DNA from: Firmicutes bacterium UBA6113
GTDB taxonomy: Bacteria; Bacillota; Clostridia; Tissierellales; Sedimentibacteraceae
Direction of reading: 5' to 3'
Assembly: GCA_002422545.1 (NCBI GenBank)
Contig: DIWF01000027.1
Span: 247,437 to 311,436, forward strand
Length of the DNA stretch: 64,000 nucleotides
Below, piece by piece: positions 33,033 to 42,693 of the stretch. A program made the position numbers and the translations under genes. The notes beneath the pieces were generated by a model, which did no database searches, was not told the origin of the DNA, and was given only the letters and a program-made list of their open reading frames with translations. The first letter of the stretch is position 1. Each line of letters begins with the position of its first letter.

Positions 33033-33856
33033 TGAACACTAACTGCAGCAATTTAACAGAGAAGTATTTCAGAGTAAACAGACTGCCTCACATCTGGTGT
33101 CCCGGCTGCGGCCATGGAACTCTAATGAACACGGTAGTAAGAGCAATAGACAAACTTGGTCTCAACAAGGATGAAGTTGTTCTTGTTTCAGGCATAGGAT
33201 GTTCTTCAAGAGCACCTGGATACCTTGATTTCAATACTCTTCACACAACGCACGGAAGAGCTTTGGCATTTGCAACAGGCATAAAGCTTGCAAACCCAAA
33301 ACTTCATGTAATAGTCATAATGGGAGACGGCGACAGCTCTGCCATAGGCGGCAACCACCTCATCCATGCAGCCAGAAGAAACATAGACATCACAACAATC
33401 GTGTTCAACAACAACATATACGGAATGACAGGAGGACAATATTCTCCTACAACTCCATATGGAGACTTTGCCACTACTGCACCTTTTGGAAACATTGACA
33501 AGCCTTTTGACTTATGCAGCCTTGCTCAGGGAGCAGGAGCTACTTATGTGGGAAGAGCAACTGCATACCATGCTCCGATGATGCAGAAACTCATTGAAAA
33601 TGGATTAAAGAACAAGGGATTTTCATTTATTGAAGGATTAAGTCTGTGTCCTACTTATTACGGCAGAAAAAACAAAAAAGGAAATGCCGTAAAGATGCAC
33701 ACATTTTTTAAAGACAACTGTGTTGATGTGAAGGTTTTGGAAAAGAATCCTGAAAAGGCAGAAAACAAAATACTTTTAGGTGAATTTTACAATAATCCTA
33801 AACCGGAGTACACAGAAAGCTATCAGGTTATAATTGACAAATTTCAAAATAAATGA
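33032..33856 (+). CDS. korB: 2-oxoacid:ferredoxin oxidoreductase beta subunit
   Basis: A 274-aa thiamine diphosphate-binding subunit. WCPGCGHGTLMNTVVRAID and GIGCSSRAPGYLDFNTLHTT line the active site; the Mg-TPP motif runs GDGDSSAIGGNH to NNNIYGMTGGQYSPTTPYG. Start ATG overlaps the korA stop by one base. The C-terminal 30 residues are less conserved. Confidence 0.94.
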   Translation: MNTNCSNLTEKYFRVNRLPHIWCPGCGHGTLMNTVVRAIDKLGLNKDEVVLVSGIGCSSRAPGYLDFNTLHTTHGRALAFATGIKLANPKLHVIVIMGDGDSSAIGGNHLIHAARRNIDITTIVFNNNIYGMTGGQYSPTTPYGDFATTAPFGNIDKPFDLCSLAQGAGATYVGRATAYHAPMMQKLIENGLKNKGFSFIEGLSLCPTYYGRKNKKGNAVKMHTFFKDNCVDVKVLEKNPEKAENKILLGEFYNNPKPEYTESYQVIIDKFQNK

Positions 33857-33866
33857 GGAGACTGTT

Positions 33867-34406
33867 ATGTTTGATAAATTAGAATTAAGACTGAGCGGTT
33901 CAGGCGGACAGGGAGTAATACTTGCTGCCATCATAATTGCTGATGCTGCCATTGAACAAGGAATAAACGCAATACAAACCCAGTCATATGGACCGGAAGC
34001 TAGAGGGGGCTCCAGCAAAGCTGAAGTCATCATAAGCAAAGATGAAATTAATTTTCCAAAAGTGACTACACCTAACATTTTGCTTGCTCTTACACAGAAT
34101 TCATATGATAAATATATTGCAACTTTAGACAAAAATGGTATACTAGTTGTTGACGAAAGTGTTGACATAGTGCATGATGCTCCATATACAATTTACAGTC
34201 TTCCAATTCTTGAAACTGCTCAAAACAAGTTAGGAACTCACATGGTTTCAAACATTGTTTCTGTGGGTGCTTTGTACGCATTGATAGGAGAAGATGTAAT
34301 TGACAAGGATATAATGCTAAAATCAATTACAAACAGGGTTCCTCCTGTTACAGTAGACAAGAACATCAGCGCTTTCGAAGAAGGAATAAAACTAATTCGA
34401 GGATGA
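33867..34406 (+). CDS. korC: 2-oxoacid:ferredoxin oxidoreductase gamma subunit
   Basis: A 179-aa subunit recognised by LRLSGSGGQGVILAAIIIAD and QTQSYGPEARGGSSKAEVI. ATG 33867 follows GAGGAGACTG; a longer frame begins inside korB and is unlikely. It completes the four-subunit enzyme that oxidises 2-oxoacids to acyl-CoA with reduced ferredoxin in this anaerobe. Confidence 0.93.
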   Translation: MFDKLELRLSGSGGQGVILAAIIIADAAIEQGINAIQTQSYGPEARGGSSKAEVIISKDEINFPKVTTPNILLALTQNSYDKYIATLDKNGILVVDESVDIVHDAPYTIYSLPILETAQNKLGTHMVSNIVSVGALYALIGEDVIDKDIMLKSITNRVPPVTVDKNISAFEEGIKLIRG

Positions 34407-34409
34407 CAT

Positions 34410-35282
34410 ATGAACAATACAAATGATTTAATCGGTCTTATTAACAGCAATTATCATAAATTCAGCAAAGGTCAAAAACAAATTGCGCAATTCATAATAG
34501 ACCACTATGACAAGGCAGCATTCATGACTGCTGCAAAGATTGGTGAGACTGTTGATGTGAGCGAATCAACCGTTGTGCGTTTTGCAAGCAGCCTTGGTTA
34601 TTCCGGATTTCCGGAGCTTCAAAAAGCTTTGCAGGTTCTTATTAAAAACAAGCTTACAACTGTACAGAGAATTGGTCTTGACGATGATATTGTAAACGAC
34701 AAGGATAAGCTTCACAAAAAAATTATAAAAAATGAAATGAATAACATGCGCAACATGTTTGAAAACTTTGACATTGAGGCTCTTGACAAGGCGACTGAAA
34801 TCATAATGAACGCTAAAAAGGTATACATACTTGGTCTTCGTACTTCATCGACGCTGTCAAACTACCTGGGTTTTTATCTGGATGTAATACTTGACAACGT
34901 AAAGGTATTGAACAACAGCGGCGTTAATTCTCTTTACGAAGAAATCATACGAATCAAGGAAACAGACGTGCTGATAGTCATAAGCTATCCCAGATACTCA
35001 AAGATTACAATTGATGCTACAAAATTCATCAAGGAACACAATGCAAAAATAGTTGCAATAACAGACACAGAAGCATCTCCCGTATACAACATTGCCGATG
35101 TTTCTCTACTTGCAAAAAGCAACATAGTGTCATTCATAGATTCCCTGGTTGTTCCTCTTGCCATGATCAACAATTTGATTATTAACATAGGACTTCAGGA
35201 AAAAGAAGATATAGTTGAATATTACAACAGGCTTGAACAGCTGTGGGATAACAACAGCATATATCAAAATGACAACAATTAA
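34410..35282 (+). CDS. MurR/RpiR family transcriptional regulator
   Basis: A 290-aa regulator with an N-terminal RpiR helix-turn-helix (KGQKQIAQFIIDHYDKAAFM then VSESTVVRFASSLGYSGFPE) and a C-terminal SIS sugar-phosphate-binding domain (about 125-265, IMNAKKVYILGLRTSSTLS). It starts 3 bp after korC, so it is cotranscribed with an oxidoreductase operon rather than with sugar genes. Effector unknown. Confidence 0.9.
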   Translation: MNNTNDLIGLINSNYHKFSKGQKQIAQFIIDHYDKAAFMTAAKIGETVDVSESTVVRFASSLGYSGFPELQKALQVLIKNKLTTVQRIGLDDDIVNDKDKLHKKIIKNEMNNMRNMFENFDIEALDKATEIIMNAKKVYILGLRTSSTLSNYLGFYLDVILDNVKVLNNSGVNSLYEEIIRIKETDVLIVISYPRYSKITIDATKFIKEHNAKIVAITDTEASPVYNIADVSLLAKSNIVSFIDSLVVPLAMINNLIINIGLQEKEDIVEYYNRLEQLWDNNSIYQNDNN

Positions 35283-35293
35283 CAATTATTATT

Positions 35294-35327
35294 AAGGACA
35301 ATGTATTATAAGACATTGTCCTTTTAT
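35294..35327 (+). terminator. Terminator after the RpiR gene
   Basis: AAGGACAATGT (35294-35304) pairs with ACATTGTCCTT (35313-35323), followed by TTTATT. Confidence 0.8.
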
Positions 35328-35364
35328 TGCATTGAATTTCCAAATTTCACTTTAAAAAATTTTG

Positions 35365-35393
35365 TTGTTATATTTCTAAATTTGTAATATAAT
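35365..35393 (+). promoter_or_regulatory. Sigma-A promoter of cmk
   Basis: TTGTTA (35365-35370), 17 bp, TATAAT (35388-35393). Confidence 0.65.
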
Positions 35394-35430
35394 AGTAAAG
35401 TGTTTAAATATACTTGAAAGGAAAAAAATA

Positions 35431-36081
35431 ATGATAATCGCAATAGACGGACCATCAGGAGCTGGCAAAAGCACTGTTGCAAAGCTATTAAGCAGGGAAC
35501 TTGGTTTTGAATATATTGATACAGGGGCTATGTACCGCGCCCTTGCATATAAGGCATATATCAACAACATAGAAATTAAAGAAGATACAATAGATGAAAT
35601 GCTTAAAACCACTGAAGTTGATTATTCTGACAATGAAATATTCCTTGACAAAATGAATGTTGAAAGTTTAATAAGAAACGAAGAAATATCCAAATATGCT
35701 TCTAAAATTTCTGCACTTAAAAATGTGCGAACTAAAATGGTTGAATTGCAAAGAAATATTGCTAAAAACAAAAATGTGATATTGGACGGCAGAGATATTG
35801 GGACTAAAGTTTTTCCTGATGCGGACTTCAAGTTTTTTATAACAGCGTCTGTTGAAACCAGAGCAGAGAGAAGATATGAACAGCTTCTTGCCAGCGGAAC
35901 AAATGCAGACCGGGACAATGTCCTTGAGGATATAAAGAAAAGAGACATCAATGATTCCACAAGAGAAATATCACCTCTGAAAAAAGCTGATGATGCCATA
36001 TTGATTGACACAACTCATATGAAAATTAATGAAGTTGTCAGGAATATTAAAGATTTGGTCGGAGGGCAAAATGTTCTATAG
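35431..36081 (+). CDS. cmk: Cytidylate kinase
   Basis: A 216-aa (d)CMP kinase. P-loop IDGPSGAGKSTVAKLL (residues 4-19), then FEYIDTGAMYRALAYKA, LDGRDIGTKVFPDADFKFF and the lid RDINDSTREISPLKKADDA. Ribosome site GAAAGGAAA. First gene of cmk-plsC-ispH/rpsA, a widespread clostridial arrangement. Confidence 0.96.
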   Translation: MIIAIDGPSGAGKSTVAKLLSRELGFEYIDTGAMYRALAYKAYINNIEIKEDTIDEMLKTTEVDYSDNEIFLDKMNVESLIRNEEISKYASKISALKNVRTKMVELQRNIAKNKNVILDGRDIGTKVFPDADFKFFITASVETRAERRYEQLLASGTNADRDNVLEDIKKRDINDSTREISPLKKADDAILIDTTHMKINEVVRNIKDLVGGQNVL

Positions 36082-36676
36082 AATTGTTGTAAAAATTTTA
36101 AAGTTTCTAGTTTTCATTCTTTTTGACCTGAAGGTTCACAATGCCGAAAATATTGACAATTCTGAAGGCGGCCTCATAGTGTGCGGAAATCACATATCAA
36201 TGATAGATCCGGTTATACTGGCTGTTTCAACTAAGAGACAAATTCACTATATGGGCAAGAAAGAACTCTTTGACCACAAAATTCTTGGTTTTCTGTTCAG
36301 AAAGCTGGGAGCATTTCCAGTAGACAGACAGGGGATTTCATTGTCGGCAATTAAAAGTTCGATTGGTGTACTTAATGAAGGCGGAGTTTTAGGCATTTAC
36401 CCTGAAGGAACAAGAATTCAGACAGGATATGATGAAAGCAATGCCAAGCCTGGAATTGCGATGATTGCCAACAAGGCAAAAGCAAAAATACTCCCAGTAT
36501 ACATCAAGGGGCCATACAAGTTCAGAGGAAATCTCGAACTGTATGTGGGTGAAGAAAAGGATTATTTTGAAAATTACACCGGAAAAATCAAGACTGAAGA
36601 ATATACGCAAATTGGCAAGGAAATTTTAAAAGATATCTATAATTTGCAGTATGATGGTAAGAATAATGATAATTGA
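36071..36676 (+). CDS. plsC: 1-acyl-sn-glycerol-3-phosphate acyltransferase
   Basis: A 201-aa membrane-associated acyltransferase. Catalytic block NHISMIDPV (His-x4-Asp, about 39-47), substrate-binding GAFPVDR and YPEGTR. N-terminal hydrophobic helix (about 5-20). ATG 36071 follows GTCGGAGGGC and overlaps cmk by 11 bp. Confidence 0.93.
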   Translation: MFYRIVVKILKFLVFILFDLKVHNAENIDNSEGGLIVCGNHISMIDPVILAVSTKRQIHYMGKKELFDHKILGFLFRKLGAFPVDRQGISLSAIKSSIGVLNEGGVLGIYPEGTRIQTGYDESNAKPGIAMIANKAKAKILPVYIKGPYKFRGNLELYVGEEKDYFENYTGKIKTEEYTQIGKEILKDIYNLQYDGKNNDN

Positions 36677-38963
36677 AGTGTCAAAGTACAATGGATTTTG
36701 CGCAGGGGTTAAAGTTGCCGTTGACAAGGCCTTTAAAACGCTTGAAGAAGAAAAAAAGCTTTACAGTTACGGAGAAATAATACATAATAAGGATGTTATA
36801 GACAAACTTAAGGAAAATGGCCTGACTGTGGTTGATGAAATTCCAGATAAAACTGATGCCAAGCTCTTGATAAGGGCTCACGGCGTCGGAAAAAATGTTT
36901 ATGAAAAAATAAGTAAAAGTAATATTGAAGTAATTGACGCAACTTGCGTAAAAGTAAAAAAAATACACAAAATAGTTGAAGAATTTAAAAATAATGATTA
37001 CAATATAATCATTGTAGGGGACAAAAACCATCCTGAAGTGCTTGGCATAATTGGATGGTGCGGTTATGACGCAGAAGTGATTGACAATGTTGAAGGATTT
37101 GAAAGTTTGAATCTCGATGTTACAAAAAAATATTTACTGTTGTCCCAGACAACATTCAACTCAAAGACATTTGATGAAATAACTGATTATATTGAAAAAA
37201 AGCACTTAACAAATGTTGTGGCAGAGAATACAATTTGCGATGCCACGAGAAAAAGACAGGATGCATGCCTTGAGCTTGCTTCAAGATGTGATGTGATGCT
37301 CATTATAGGAAGCAAAACAAGTTCAAACACAAAAAAACTTTATGAGCTGAGCAAAAAAGTTTGTGAAAACACATTCTTAATTGAAAATTATAAGGAAATA
37401 CCTTATAAATATATTGATAAAAAAACTATTGTGGGAGTGTCCGCAGGTGCTTCGGCCCCTGACTGGATCATTGAGGAGGTTATTAAAATGTTGGAAAACC
37501 TAAATAACGACATGAATGAAAAGAACGAACAAGCAGAACAAGCCGGTACTATGCATGAATTGCTTGAGAATTATGGCGGAGTATCATATATCAGAACAGG
37601 CGAAAGAATCAAGGGGACTGTAATTTACGTAACTCCAGAGGCTGTTTCTGTGAACATCAATTATAAATCAGATGGAATTATCACAAGAGATGAATTTTCA
37701 ATCGGCGAAGTGCAGGACTTAACAAAGTTAGTAAAAGAAGGAGATGAAATTGAAGCTCAGGTAGTTAAAATTTCAGATCAGGACGGCAACGTTGTATTGA
37801 CAAGAAAGCCATTGGAAGAGCACAAAGTTTGGGATGAGCTTGAGACCATGAAAAACGACGGAACAGTTGTTGAAACAATAATCGTTGAAGCTTCTCAATT
37901 CGGAATTTACGGAAAAGTAAAAGGAATAAAGGGATTCATTCCAAGAAACCAGATTTCAATCAACAGAAATGCAGATCCTTCAGAATATGTTGGCAAGAAC
38001 TTGAAGGTACAGGTTCTTGAAACAAAAAACAACAAAGGAAGAAGACAGCTGGTACTTACTTCAAGAGCTATCGAAAAACTGGAAAAAGAAGCTAAAGACA
38101 ACGAAGTATGGGAAACAATCAAAGAAGGTGAAATTTATGAAGGAACAGTAAAGAATATTCAGGATTACGGTGCTTTTGTAGAAATCAACGGAATTGATGG
38201 ACTTCTTCATATCAATGAAATTGCTTGGACCAGAATAAAACATCCTTCAGAAGTTTTAAAAACAGGCGATAAAATAAGTGTAAAAGTTAAAAGCATTGAC
38301 AAAGAAAACAAGAAATTGTCATTGAGCTACAAAGCAACAATCAAGAGCCCATGGGCACTGTTCCTTGATAAAAATCAAAAGGGCGATGTTGTTACAGGAG
38401 TTGTAACAAGAATAGTTGACTTCGGCGCATTTGTAATGGTTGATGACATTGAATGCCTGCTTCACATCAAAGACCTTGACTGGGCAAGAACAGAAAAAGT
38501 TACTGACATACTCCATGAAGGACAGGAAGTAACTGCAAAAATACTTAACATCACAAGAAAAGACAGAAAAGTAAGCCTTGGCATGAAACAGCTTGTTGAA
38601 CATCCATTTGACAAATATGCAAAAGATCTTAAGAAAGACGACATAATTCAAGTTGAAGTTACTCGTATACTTTTAGACGGAGTACATGTAAGCGTAAATG
38701 GAAACATTGACTGCTTCATTCCAATAGCTAAAGTATCAACTGAAAAATTAAGAACTCCTGCTCAGGTTGTAAAAGTTGGAGAAATGAAGGACGCTAAAGT
38801 TCTTGGAATTGATTTAAAAGGAAAGAATCTCAACTTGTCATTCATACTGGAAGACAAGGGAGACGAATTTGAAAATACTGAAGCTGCATCATATCAGCCA
38901 GAAGAAGCAAACTTTACTATTGGCGAATCCATAGGAAATGCTCTTGGAGATTTGTTGAAGTAA
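36666..38963 (+). CDS. ispH-rpsA: Fused IspH (HMBPP reductase) - ribosomal protein S1
   Basis: A 765-aa fusion. Residues 1-280 are IspH, the 4Fe-4S enzyme making IPP and DMAPP in the MEP pathway; cluster cysteines lie in YNGFCAGVKVAVDKA, DATCVKVKKIHK and ENTICDATRKRQ. Residues about 315-700 carry four S1 RNA-binding repeats (for example KNIQDYGAFVEINGIDGLLH) as in ribosomal protein S1. Such fusions are common in Clostridia. ATG 36666 gives the normal IspH N-terminus and overlaps plsC by 11 bp. Confidence 0.94.
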   Translation: MIIEVSKYNGFCAGVKVAVDKAFKTLEEEKKLYSYGEIIHNKDVIDKLKENGLTVVDEIPDKTDAKLLIRAHGVGKNVYEKISKSNIEVIDATCVKVKKIHKIVEEFKNNDYNIIIVGDKNHPEVLGIIGWCGYDAEVIDNVEGFESLNLDVTKKYLLLSQTTFNSKTFDEITDYIEKKHLTNVVAENTICDATRKRQDACLELASRCDVMLIIGSKTSSNTKKLYELSKKVCENTFLIENYKEIPYKYIDKKTIVGVSAGASAPDWIIEEVIKMLENLNNDMNEKNEQAEQAGTMHELLENYGGVSYIRTGERIKGTVIYVTPEAVSVNINYKSDGIITRDEFSIGEVQDLTKLVKEGDEIEAQVVKISDQDGNVVLTRKPLEEHKVWDELETMKNDGTVVETIIVEASQFGIYGKVKGIKGFIPRNQISINRNADPSEYVGKNLKVQVLETKNNKGRRQLVLTSRAIEKLEKEAKDNEVWETIKEGEIYEGTVKNIQDYGAFVEINGIDGLLHINEIAWTRIKHPSEVLKTGDKISVKVKSIDKENKKLSLSYKATIKSPWALFLDKNQKGDVVTGVVTRIVDFGAFVMVDDIECLLHIKDLDWARTEKVTDILHEGQEVTAKILNITRKDRKVSLGMKQLVEHPFDKYAKDLKKDDIIQVEVTRILLDGVHVSVNGNIDCFIPIAKVSTEKLRTPAQVVKVGEMKDAKVLGIDLKGKNLNLSFILEDKGDEFENTEAASYQPEEANFTIGESIGNALGDLLK

Positions 38964-38968
38964 ATTTT

Positions 38969-39001
38969 AAAATGTTAGGTCATATGATCTAACATTTTTT
39001 T
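38969..39001 (+). terminator. Terminator after ispH-rpsA
   Basis: ATGTTAG and CTAACAT arms around an inner TCATATGA palindrome, followed by eight T. Confidence 0.85.
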
Positions 39002-39046
39002 TGCTCTTTTAGCGATGTTTAAATAATATAATTTAGGAGGGGTAAC

Positions 39047-40087
39047 TTGATTAAGGAATTTTTGTTTGACGTATGTTCAAATCAAATTGTTTCAGGCTTT
39101 GAACATGCAAACGGCAGCATATTGACAAAATATTTTGAACACTACACGGACTCATTTGAAAGAGACAAACTTGGAAGTTACATATTCAAATCAGAAGGAA
39201 CAAACGACAAAAAAATAATGCTTGCAGCCCATATTGATGAAATCGGTCTCATGGTTACTAAGGTGCTTGACGTAGGGTTTTTAAGCTTCACATCCGTGGG
39301 AGGCATAAATCCTGCTTCACTTGTATCACAGGAAGTAACAGTCTATGGTAAAGAAAATGTATTTGGTGTAATAGGAATTAAACCTCCTCATGTAACAACT
39401 GAGGATGAAAGAAATAAGCCATTGAAGCTTAAAGATTTATACATAGACACAGGCTATGCTAAAGAAAAGCTTGAAAAAATGGTCAGAGTTGGAGACGTTG
39501 CAACAATAAAGAGAAAACCTCTTCAACTACAGGGAACTGTTGTTTCTGCAAAAGCCTTTGATGACAGGGCATGCGTAGCAGTGATGCTTGAGACAGCTAA
39601 GGAGCTAAAAAAACTTTCACACAAAAGCTCAATATATTATACAGCAACAGCCCAGGAAGAAACTGGCTACAGAGGTTCAACAACTGCAAGCTACATGGTT
39701 AATCCGGACATAGGAATTATACTTGATGTGGGCTTTGGAATGACCCCTGATATGCCTGCTGAAACAGCTCACCTTGGAAAAGGACCTGTTGTGGCATATG
39801 GCGGAAGACTTAACCAAAAACTTACAAAAAAATTCGTGGAAGTGTGCAAAACTTACAATTTTCCAATGCAGTATGAAGCAATTCCATCCAGGACTGGAAC
39901 AGACACAGAAGCCCTGCAGGTAAACAGGGAAGGAATCCCGTGTATTTTGCTTTCAATTCCTCTAAGATACATGCACACTTCTGTTGAAACAATCGACATA
40001 GCTGATGTTGAAAACACAGGCAGGGCAGTTGCCCGTTTCATCAACGAGCTTGATAATTCTGATTTGGAGGAAATATTATGTTTTTAA
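39047..40087 (+). CDS. M42 family metallopeptidase 1
   Basis: A 346-aa dinuclear metal aminopeptidase of the M42 (glutamyl aminopeptidase/TET) family. Metal and catalytic motifs: AAHIDEIGLMV, KAFDDRACVAVMLE, TAQEETGYRGSTT (catalytic Glu), GTDTEALQVNREGIP and RYMHTSVE. TTG start at 39047 with AGGAGGGG upstream; no ATG lies nearby. First of three tandem paralogues; characterised homologues assemble into dodecameric cytosolic particles. Confidence 0.9.
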   Translation: MIKEFLFDVCSNQIVSGFEHANGSILTKYFEHYTDSFERDKLGSYIFKSEGTNDKKIMLAAHIDEIGLMVTKVLDVGFLSFTSVGGINPASLVSQEVTVYGKENVFGVIGIKPPHVTTEDERNKPLKLKDLYIDTGYAKEKLEKMVRVGDVATIKRKPLQLQGTVVSAKAFDDRACVAVMLETAKELKKLSHKSSIYYTATAQEETGYRGSTTASYMVNPDIGIILDVGFGMTPDMPAETAHLGKGPVVAYGGRLNQKLTKKFVEVCKTYNFPMQYEAIPSRTGTDTEALQVNREGIPCILLSIPLRYMHTSVETIDIADVENTGRAVARFINELDNSDLEEILCF

Positions 40088-41091
40088 AAGAATTGACTGA
40101 ACTTTCCGGTGTATCAGGCTGCGAGTATGAAGTAAGAAATTACATAAAAAAGAAACTGGAAGAAATAGGCTGCAGCTATGATATTGATAAGCTTGGAAAC
40201 GTAATTGCACACAACAAGGGAAAGAAAAGCAAGACAATAATGGTTGCTGCACACATGGACGAAGTAGGACTCATAGTAACACACATTGATGGTGACGGAT
40301 TCATCCGTTTTCAGGCCGTGGGCGGAATTGACCCAAGAGTTTTAAATTCAAAACAAGTTCTTGTGGGAGACAAAAAAATTCCGGGAGTCATAGGCTCCAA
40401 GGCAGTACATCTCATGAGCGATGATGAGAGAGGAAAAACAATACCTGTTGAGAAACTTTATATTGACATTGGCTCAAATTCAAAAGCTGAAACCGAAAAA
40501 CTTGTAAGCATTGGGGATTATGTTGTGTTTGTAAGCGATTATGTTGAATTTGGAGATTCCCTCATAAAAGCCAAAGCTCTTGACGACCGTGCAGGCTGCA
40601 GCGCCATACTTGAACTTTTAAGCATGAAGCTTGATGCTGATTTTTACGGAGTATTTACCGTAATGGAAGAAGTGGGATGCAGAGGAGCAATTACAGCCTC
40701 ATATGCATTAGAGCCGGACCTTGGGATTGTTATCGAAGGAACAGTGTGCGCAGACATGCCTGGCATTGAAGAACATTCAAAATCTACAATAATAGGCGGT
40801 GGAGCAGCTCTTTCCATTATGGACAATTCAACAGTCTATGACATTGACATTGTACGAAGCACAGCTAAAATTGCTGAAGACAACAACATTACATATCAGT
40901 TCAGAAAGTCATCTGCAGGAGGAAACGATGCAGGAGCAATCCACAAAACAAAGGACGGCTCCAAGGTTATGGCAATTTCAGTTCCTTGCAGATATATTCA
41001 TTCAGCAGTAAATGTAGCCAGTAAAAATGATTACAACAGCGTTGTAAATCTTACCAAAGCAGTTATATTAGCAAATCAGAAAGGGGAATAA
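40078..41091 (+). CDS. M42 family metallopeptidase 2
   Basis: A 337-aa paralogue of its neighbours. Motifs: AAHMDEVGLIVTHIDGDGFI, KALDDRAGCSAILELL, VMEEVGCRGAITASYA and GGNDAGAIHKT, with CRYIHSAV at the C-terminus. It overlaps gene 1 by 10 bp with GGAGGAAATATT as ribosome site, so the set is translated together. Confidence 0.92.
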   Translation: MFLKELTELSGVSGCEYEVRNYIKKKLEEIGCSYDIDKLGNVIAHNKGKKSKTIMVAAHMDEVGLIVTHIDGDGFIRFQAVGGIDPRVLNSKQVLVGDKKIPGVIGSKAVHLMSDDERGKTIPVEKLYIDIGSNSKAETEKLVSIGDYVVFVSDYVEFGDSLIKAKALDDRAGCSAILELLSMKLDADFYGVFTVMEEVGCRGAITASYALEPDLGIVIEGTVCADMPGIEEHSKSTIIGGGAALSIMDNSTVYDIDIVRSTAKIAEDNNITYQFRKSSAGGNDAGAIHKTKDGSKVMAISVPCRYIHSAVNVASKNDYNSVVNLTKAVILANQKGE

Positions 41092-41092
41092 A

Positions 41093-42082
41093 ATGAATTT
41101 TAACAGCGAATTAATGAAAAAATTATCAGATTGTTTTTCTCCCTCAGGAAGAGAAAAAAACATCCGCGAAATAATAACAGAAGAAATAAAAGACTATGTT
41201 GACGAAATAAAAGTTGACCCTCTTGGAAATCTTATTGCACGTAAAAAAGGAAACGGCAAAAAAATATTGTTCTCGGCACACATGGACCAAATAGGACTTA
41301 TCATTACTCATGTTGATGAAAAAGGATTCTTGAGATTTTCAAATGTTGGAGGAATCCACGCAAAAGAAATAATAGGATTGTCCATGGTGTTTGACAACGG
41401 ATTTCAGGGAGTTGTGTGCTGCGAAGAATTAAAATACAATGAAAAACTTACAATGAGCAAACTTTTTATTGACGTTGCATCAACTGATCCTGAATTTGTA
41501 AAGAAAAACTTCCATATTGGAGATATGTGCGTATTTAAATCAGAATATTACGAAACGCCGGACTGCACTGTATGCAGAGCTGCAGATGACAGGATAGGAT
41601 GCTACATTCAGATAGAGGCAATTAAAAGCCATCCTGTCACTGAAAATGACGTTTATTATGTATTTTCCGTTCAGGAGGAAGTTGGTACAAGAGGAGCTAA
41701 AACAGCAGGCTATAGCGTAAATCCTGATTTGGCTGTGGCTCTTGATGTTACAGCAACAGGAGATTCACTTGACGGAATCAAAATGGATGTAAAGCTTGGA
41801 GGCGGAGCTGCAATTAAACTCATGGACAAATCAATGATCACACATCTTGATGTAAAAAACCTCCTCACAAATCTGGCAGAAGAAAACAACATAAAATATC
41901 AGTATGAAGTTCTTGAGTTCGGAGGAACAGACGCAGGACCAATTCATATGACAAGAGAAGGAATTCCAAGCGGAGTAATTTCCATACCAACAAGAAACCT
42001 TCATTCAGCTGCAGAAATAATAAATAAAAATGATGTGCTTGAATGCATCAAACTTCTCAAGGTAACCGCAGCGTCAAAATAA
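41093..42082 (+). CDS. M42 family metallopeptidase 3
   Basis: A 329-aa third paralogue. Motifs: SAHMDQIGLIITHVDEKGFL (Gln in place of Glu after the metal Asp), RAADDRIGCYIQIEAI, SVQEEVGTRGAKTAGYS, GGTDAGPIHMTREGIP and TRNLHSAAE. Starts one base after gene 2. The Asp-Gln change next to the metal ligand is worth noting but does not remove a ligand. Confidence 0.9.
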   Translation: MNFNSELMKKLSDCFSPSGREKNIREIITEEIKDYVDEIKVDPLGNLIARKKGNGKKILFSAHMDQIGLIITHVDEKGFLRFSNVGGIHAKEIIGLSMVFDNGFQGVVCCEELKYNEKLTMSKLFIDVASTDPEFVKKNFHIGDMCVFKSEYYETPDCTVCRAADDRIGCYIQIEAIKSHPVTENDVYYVFSVQEEVGTRGAKTAGYSVNPDLAVALDVTATGDSLDGIKMDVKLGGGAAIKLMDKSMITHLDVKNLLTNLAEENNIKYQYEVLEFGGTDAGPIHMTREGIPSGVISIPTRNLHSAAEIINKNDVLECIKLLKVTAASK

Positions 42083-42102
42083 ATATTTATTTACTTATTG
42101 TT

Positions 42103-42132
42103 AAAAAACCGTTGAATTCAGCGGTTTTTTTG
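42103..42132 (+). terminator. Terminator of the M42 operon
   Basis: AAAACCG and CGGTTTT arms enclosing an almost fully paired TTGAATTCAG, followed by a T-run. Confidence 0.85.
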
Positions 42133-42154
42133 TTTCATACGAACTTTTGTTGTT

Positions 42155-42182
42155 ACAAGTTAAATTATATACGCATATTATA
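42155..42182 (+). promoter_or_regulatory. Candidate sigma-K-type promoter
   Basis: ACA (42155-42157), 16 bp, CATATTATA (42174-42182), matching CATANNNTA. Located 32 bp before the start of the next gene. Confidence 0.4.
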
Positions 42183-42213
42183 TATATAGATATATCCAGA
42201 AAGGATGCTGAAA

Positions 42214-42693
42214 ATGAAATATTTAGAAAGTAAATACATGGATTATGATTGTATTTATTTAAATAGTAATGAATATGGCTATCTGCAGCTTAGCGTATTT
42301 CACGATGTAGTAGAAACACCCATAGAGGGTGCTGAAGTAACAATTTATAAAATTTCCTATTCGGGCTTGTACAATGAAAAGGCTGTAGGAAGGCGGATAG
42401 GCCAGCATAAGACTGATAAACACGGTTACACTCAAAAAATTGAACTGCCTGTATTAAATGAATTATTGTCAGGTAAAGATTATTATTATATTACTGTAAG
42501 AGCTGATGGATTCAACAATGCCTTCATCATGAATGTACAGGTATATTCGAATATACTGACTTCATATAAGGTTAACTTAAACCACTACGGATATAGTGAT
42601 GTTGAATTCAATTTTATCATTCAGCCCACAAGGACTGAAATGCACAATCCATTTCATCTCCATCAGCACAATCATGATTCAAGGAGGCCTTAG
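42214..42693 (+). CDS. Carboxypeptidase-regulatory-like domain protein, spore-surface candidate
   Basis: A 159-aa protein without a signal peptide. The centre (about 25-120) looks like a beta-sandwich of the carboxypeptidase regulatory type: LQLSVFHDVVETPIEGAEVT, a KTDKHGYTQKIELPV turn, and YITVRADGFNNAFIMNVQVY. The C-terminus is His-rich (FHLHQHNHDSRRP). Similar domains sit beside spore peptidoglycan hydrolases in other Clostridia, as I recall. ATG 42214 follows AAAGGATG. The sigma-K-like box upstream supports late sporulation expression (inference). Confidence 0.65.
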   Translation: MKYLESKYMDYDCIYLNSNEYGYLQLSVFHDVVETPIEGAEVTIYKISYSGLYNEKAVGRRIGQHKTDKHGYTQKIELPVLNELLSGKDYYYITVRADGFNNAFIMNVQVYSNILTSYKVNLNHYGYSDVEFNFIIQPTRTEMHNPFHLHQHNHDSRRP

